DNA of 64,000 bases, taken from Micropterus salmoides. Lineage: Eukaryota; Chordata; Actinopteri; Centrarchiformes; Centrarchidae. Where the stretch lies: assembly GCF_014851395.1 (NCBI RefSeq), contig NW_024040040.1, forward strand, positions 20,627,000 through 20,690,999. The letters are read 5' to 3'. The position numbers were made by a program, and so were the translations under genes. The notes below the pieces were generated by a model. That model was not told the DNA's origin and searched no databases. It saw nothing but the letters and a program-made list of their open reading frames with translations. Position 1 is the first letter of the stretch. Every line of letters begins with the position of its first letter. Of this stretch, positions 60,190 to 64,000 are shown piece by piece.

Positions 60190-61079
60190 TGTGTCCCAGA
60201 GACACAGACAAGGAGGATGAGGTTTACATCTGTCAGGGATCGCACCGAGAAGGGGCGACTGGGCTTGCGAGGTCTGGAGGTGAACAGAGAAACGTGGAAA
60301 TGTGGAAAGGTTCACAGCACACCGAGGGGATGCAAAGCGAGTTGGAGGCAGTCTCAGTGATACTGCCCGAGGTGGTGCATACCTGAACCAATGTAACTGT
60401 CAGACTCAAATATACATACATTTTTCTGGAGGGTAAATAAACACAAAGTACATATCAAGCTACAGAATAACTAAATCAATGAAGAAAACGCTTGAGGTCT
60501 ATTTTAGCAACAAGGCAAACAACTAGCTTCCTTTAATTAATTTTTTAACCTTTTTAAACAAGGTACATTTGAGTGGGAATTCAAACTGCTGATAAAAGAT
60601 GTTACGTTCTGATGTGTAATATCTAGTATTCAGTGTTTTGCCCCCGGATTACTCGCCTCTAAAACGCATTAAGATCATTGAGGCCAAGTAAAACTCTCCA
60701 CTGAAAGCCACACTACTAAAATTAATTTAACAGCTCCTTGATTCAGGCGTCATTGCAGGTTTTTAAGACTGACCTCTGAAGGTATAAAGCAAAAGCAGAT
60801 CCTCACCACATTAATAATATGAAAAACAAGTTGTCTTTCTCATTCCCAATGTTTTATTCTACACTTACAATATTTTGAATAAATGTATTTTATTTTTTGG
60901 ATTTTTGTGCAAATAACCAGCATCCAGCACCTACAGAGAATGAAAATGCATGTGCCTCCTGAAGATGTTTCTGCCTCTCTCATTCTCTCTCTCTCCCTTG
61001 TGTGCATGTTGTCCTTGTCTCTCGCTCCCTCTGTGGGCTTGTTGCATTTCTCTGGTCTGAGAGAATGATGTGCTTGAGC
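60190..61079. other. Unique DNA, no gene seen
   Basis: Opposite-strand ORFs at 60189-60421 overlap. 60960-61030 is CT-rich. Confidence 0.4.
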
Positions 61080-61475
61080 TTTGCTTTTTGTGAATCTGCA
61101 TGGTCCTCTTTCCACGTCTCCATGGTGGAGAGCAGATCGTGTGGCCCTGGTCTGTTTGCCAGCACCTGGAAGGTGTTTGACTTCGTTCAGGATCCATATT
61201 CTCCATATATGTTTACAATCTATCTATAATTTTCATCCTAATTGTTCATACTGTGATATAATGTCGTGTGTGTATTTTCTGTACACATGACATTTATTGC
61301 ATCTGTCTGTTAATCCTGGAAGACGGATCCCTCTTCGGCTGCTCTTCCTGAGGTTTCTTACATGTTTTTTTCCCAGTGAAGCGTTTTCTTATGTGACTTG
61401 TAGGTCTACGGCCCATGGAGGCAAATTTGTTATTTATGATATTGAGCTATATAAATAAAATTGACTAGACTACTG
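61080..61475 (+). repeat. Interspersed fish repeat tail (TATAAATAAAATTGA end)
   Basis: 61325-61475 has GGATCCCTCTTCGGCTGCTC, CCTGAGGTTTCTTAC, then AGGCAAATTTGTTATTTATG and the ending GAGCTATATAAATAAAATTG, the familiar 3' end of one of the most abundant fish interspersed repeats. The part before about 61250 is less certain. Non-coding. Confidence 0.65.
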
Positions 61476-62180
61476 TCTTTATAAGAATAACATAGCCACT
61501 AATAAATCACAGCTCCAAAAACAATTGCAGACTTAGATACTGAGATTTTTGTTCCTTTAACAGTATGCCACGCAAAAATGTTCTAATGATTCTTATAGAT
61601 GATGCAAAATTACACCAAAATCTACATTCCATTCTTCATCCATTCAAAAAAAACTCTGAGAAATCCATCACGTAGAGTGTGCACTGATTACTGACTCACA
61701 CATCTGTCACTCTCATTAAATAAAGAAAATTCAACAACTTCAAGAGGACTTAAAAATAACTTATTGAAAAAGATGACAAATCTCCAGTTATGCTACATTT
61801 TAATGATGGCCTTCACCAAAGTACTCTGCATGTCCCCATTGGGATTAATCTAGTATATCATCTTACCAGGTATCCCACTATCTGTCAAGGTAATGGTTCG
61901 CTAAAATACCGTGATCACAGCATCAGATGCTAGTACTTAGCATTTCGTTTTTGGCAGAGCACTGAAAAGGAGAAAGGTTACACAAGCAGGTGCACGTGCT
62001 ATCTGCCAAATTACCGAGGCAATGTGCAACAACTTAACTGACAATTTAGGACTGTTACTGTTTCACTGAATAAGCAAGTCTGTTGGACTAGTAGCAAAAT
62101 GACTCAAGACAGTGGATGCTTAAATTCCGCAAACAAATTTCAAGGTTACTTTTGTAAAGGCAGACTTCAGTAGATGTTAG
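61476..62180. other. AT-rich DNA, no gene seen
   Basis: No supported feature. Confidence 0.45.
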
Positions 62181-62520
62181 ATTTTCTTTTCTTATTTTCC
62201 CCAGATTGGCTTATAAAATTCTTAGTGTTTTCTCCATTATGACATTCTCCTGGAATCCCAGGGAAATTCAACGCACCCTTTATAATTACTTCACCAACTG
62301 CCGGCTGACAGGTCTCATTTGCCTTTGCTGGAAGAGGTTGTCTCCTTCCTTAAGTACCTCTGTTGTGCTGATGCCGTCCCCCCTTGTCACTACAAATTCC
62401 CATCTTTACCTACACAGCCGGTGGTGCCTTCAAATATGGATACACGGCCTGCTTAAGGAGAGCGCTGTCAAGATAAACAGGCATAGGGATGCTCAAAGGG
62501 GCTAGATTTCCATACAGATT
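62181..62520. promoter_or_regulatory. Candidate conserved non-coding block
   Basis: Unique sequence; a 99-codon plus frame (62206-62505) crosses it without any recognisable domain or splice context. It contains CTTTATAATTACTTC and similar homeodomain-type words. Regulatory status is inference. Confidence 0.28.
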
Positions 62521-63104
62521 TCCTATATTCGAATTATTGCCCTATGAGTGAGCATGGTTGGAAAAAAAATACAAGATTTGCTTTGTAAGAGGTAGGCCCA
62601 TTTACTTTAAAAATAACTCACAGAGGAGATGAGTTTCACATATCTGACAGTAAGGGAAGAAATATCTTTTTGTAAGATTTGCTATTTTGATGAGAGCACT
62701 CTGTGGAAACTGTTTGAGACCACATGTTTAAGAAGCTCCCTGGTGGAAGTTAATACATTCTGTGTGGGATATGATTCAGGTCAGTCTACATCTGTCACAA
62801 TCATTACATTATATTTCAATACCATATGCTGAAGGTATAAACTGTGATCAATGTGTAATCAAAGAAAATCAAAAAAACAACTGAAATTTACTTGACAGGA
62901 AATACAACAATTTATTTAAAAAAAAATTATAATGTTTGCTTAAACATGTAATGTCCATAGACACAGTAATAAAACAAGCCTACGTTTTTATTTATGACCA
63001 GTTGAGAAAAACACAAGCTCCTCAATTACACATGTGAATTTATTTAGGATTTATAAAGTCAAAAATACATAAAATGATATACTAAACCACAGTGCGGCCA
63101 ATTT
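62521..63104. other. AT-rich DNA, no gene seen
   Basis: No supported feature. Confidence 0.45.
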
Positions 63105-63168
63105 CTCTGATCCCCGGGGTTTAGTGTCCTGACAGGGAGCAGACTTGGCCACTATACCACCAAGTGAT
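63105..63168 (-). tRNA. tRNA-Asp-like relic
   Basis: On the minus strand CTTGGTGGTATAGTGG gives an A box of the tRNA-Asp/Glu type. 13 bases further is CTGTCA, the tRNA-Asp anticodon loop (GTC), at the same distance as in vertebrate tRNA-Asp. The T-arm side (ACCCCGGGGATC) has lost the GTTCGA loop, and the acceptor does not pair. It is therefore a decayed tRNA gene or tRNA-derived SINE head. Confidence 0.4.
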
Positions 63169-63863
63169 ATGTTGATGGAATTATGACCTACAACATCACA
63201 TGCTCAGTATCAACGCTGTAAGGTTTGAGTGCTTTGGAATCTGTTTATGCAGTCCGCATGTCATAGTATGTTATGGTCACCTGGGATGGATAGCTCATAC
63301 ATTAAGTATGAGACCTGTCACGGGTATCAGAGGAAAGAACTGACCTTTATGTTTTGTTGTTCTCCATTGTTTTGTGTTTGTTCATTGAAAATAAGGCCAA
63401 CTGTTGAGGAACATAATTCATTAGATTATCAATATTGCAGGCAGCCAGAAGTGAGACATTTCAGGGATCAGGCTTAATATCAACCATACAGCAGGTTTAA
63501 CAAAACACAGTTACATGTTCAGTTTATTTACATGCTGACTGGTCTCTTTTCAAACGTTCCTGATAATTTAACAAATAAGGCTGTTAACTCCTCCAAAGCA
63601 AAGTGAGATACGTCTGTGCTCTGAATAAAAGCTGTATAATTTAGAAGGTTTGTCTTGGAAAATCATCACCAAAAAAAAAAGTGACTGAGTGGTTGCATCT
63701 GGACGGTAACTTTAACAGGTTGTCCCTTCTGTTTTCTGTATGTTCTTCATTTTCACATGACAGCTGGCTCAAACAGAAAGGTAGCTGGTATGAATACAAC
63801 AACATCAGAATACATAATTTCTTTGTGATGACCTCCACCCATCCTTGTTCCCTGTTCCCCCAG
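63169..63863. other. AT-rich DNA upstream of candidate exon
   Basis: No supported gene. If the exon at 63864 is real, this is intron. Confidence 0.4.
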
Positions 63864-63936
63864 AATCAGGAAAAAGAGGACGTCTTCCCGTACGAATGTC
63901 TCCTCTGTGAACGTCGGCTCTGTCTGTCTCAGCAAA
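63864..63936 (+). CDS. Candidate internal exon with half a C2H2-like zinc finger
   Basis: A strong acceptor (GTTCCCTGTTCCCCCAG ending 63863) and a consensus donor (AAA|GTGAGC, GT at 63937) bound a 73-bp exon. In frame 0 it reads NQEKEDVFPYECLLCER, then RLCLSQQ, containing Y-x-C-x2-C followed by a spacing that would fit the first half of a C2H2 zinc finger (Leu in the usual Phe position), with the His pair expected in the next exon outside the window. A second frame is also open through the exon (IRKKRTSSRTNVSSV-type), so the frame is not proved. The gene is not identified. Confidence 0.35.
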
Positions 63937-64000
63937 GTGAGCACATGGTTCATGCATAAGTCAGCAGCACGGTGATCCCAGGTTGTCCCCTGATGCACCG
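63937..64000 (+). other. Sequence beyond candidate exon
   Basis: Would be the start of the following intron. Nothing else is seen. Confidence 0.3.

Noticed and set aside
1..64000. CRISPR array, bacterial operon, phage or plasmid features
   Set aside because: No regularly spaced repeats, no dense coding and no ribosome-binding-site pattern. The sequence is plainly animal nuclear DNA.

Overview
This window looks like nuclear DNA from a ray-finned (teleost) fish. The basis is a nearly complete Tc1-like transposon of the fish type, the 3' tail of an L2/Rex-type LINE, many short CA/TG, TA and GA microsatellites, several terminal-inverted-repeat elements with end sequences I know from many fish genomes, and AT-rich non-coding sequence. 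Repeat family names rest on remembered patterns, not on a database search.

Layout: 1-10 kb is mostly unique AT-rich sequence with a few patches that look constrained. 10.3-12.3 kb is a nest of insertions: an old dispersed repeat split by a solo LTR, plus a DNA-transposon end, all lying in an imperfect AGT trinucleotide tract. 12.3-18 kb is mostly unique. 18.0-26.7 kb is a dense transposon block: a 644-bp foldback MITE, two ~400-bp copies of one sequence in inverted orientation about 7 kb apart, a GGGCCCG-headed element with a 469-bp tandem repeat, an LTR fragment with a primer-binding-site-like motif, and a cluster of TAACGTTA palindromes. 27.4-27.9 kb is a LINE tail on the minus strand. 28.9-30.0 kb is a possible TTAA-flanked element. 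33-36.3 kb is unique and has the composition of developmental conserved non-coding DNA. 39.26-40.58 kb is a TIR element with a tRNA-like sequence inside. 47.1-47.9 kb is another TTAA-type repeat. 49.64-51.21 kb is the Tc1-like transposon. 51.3-64 kb is unique sequence with more constrained-looking patches, a degenerate minisatellite (59.1-59.7 kb), a TATA-type promoter candidate (60.05 kb), a fish interspersed-repeat tail (61.1-61.5 kb), a tRNA-Asp-like relic (63.1 kb) and a possible zinc-finger exon (63.86 kb).

I find no complete host protein-coding gene. The only clear coding similarity is to transposon proteins (Tc1 transposase, LINE ORF2). The window is best read as a gene desert or very long intron, possibly with the start of a plus-strand gene near 60.1 kb. 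The patches labelled as candidate conserved non-coding sequence are judged by appearance only and carry low confidence.
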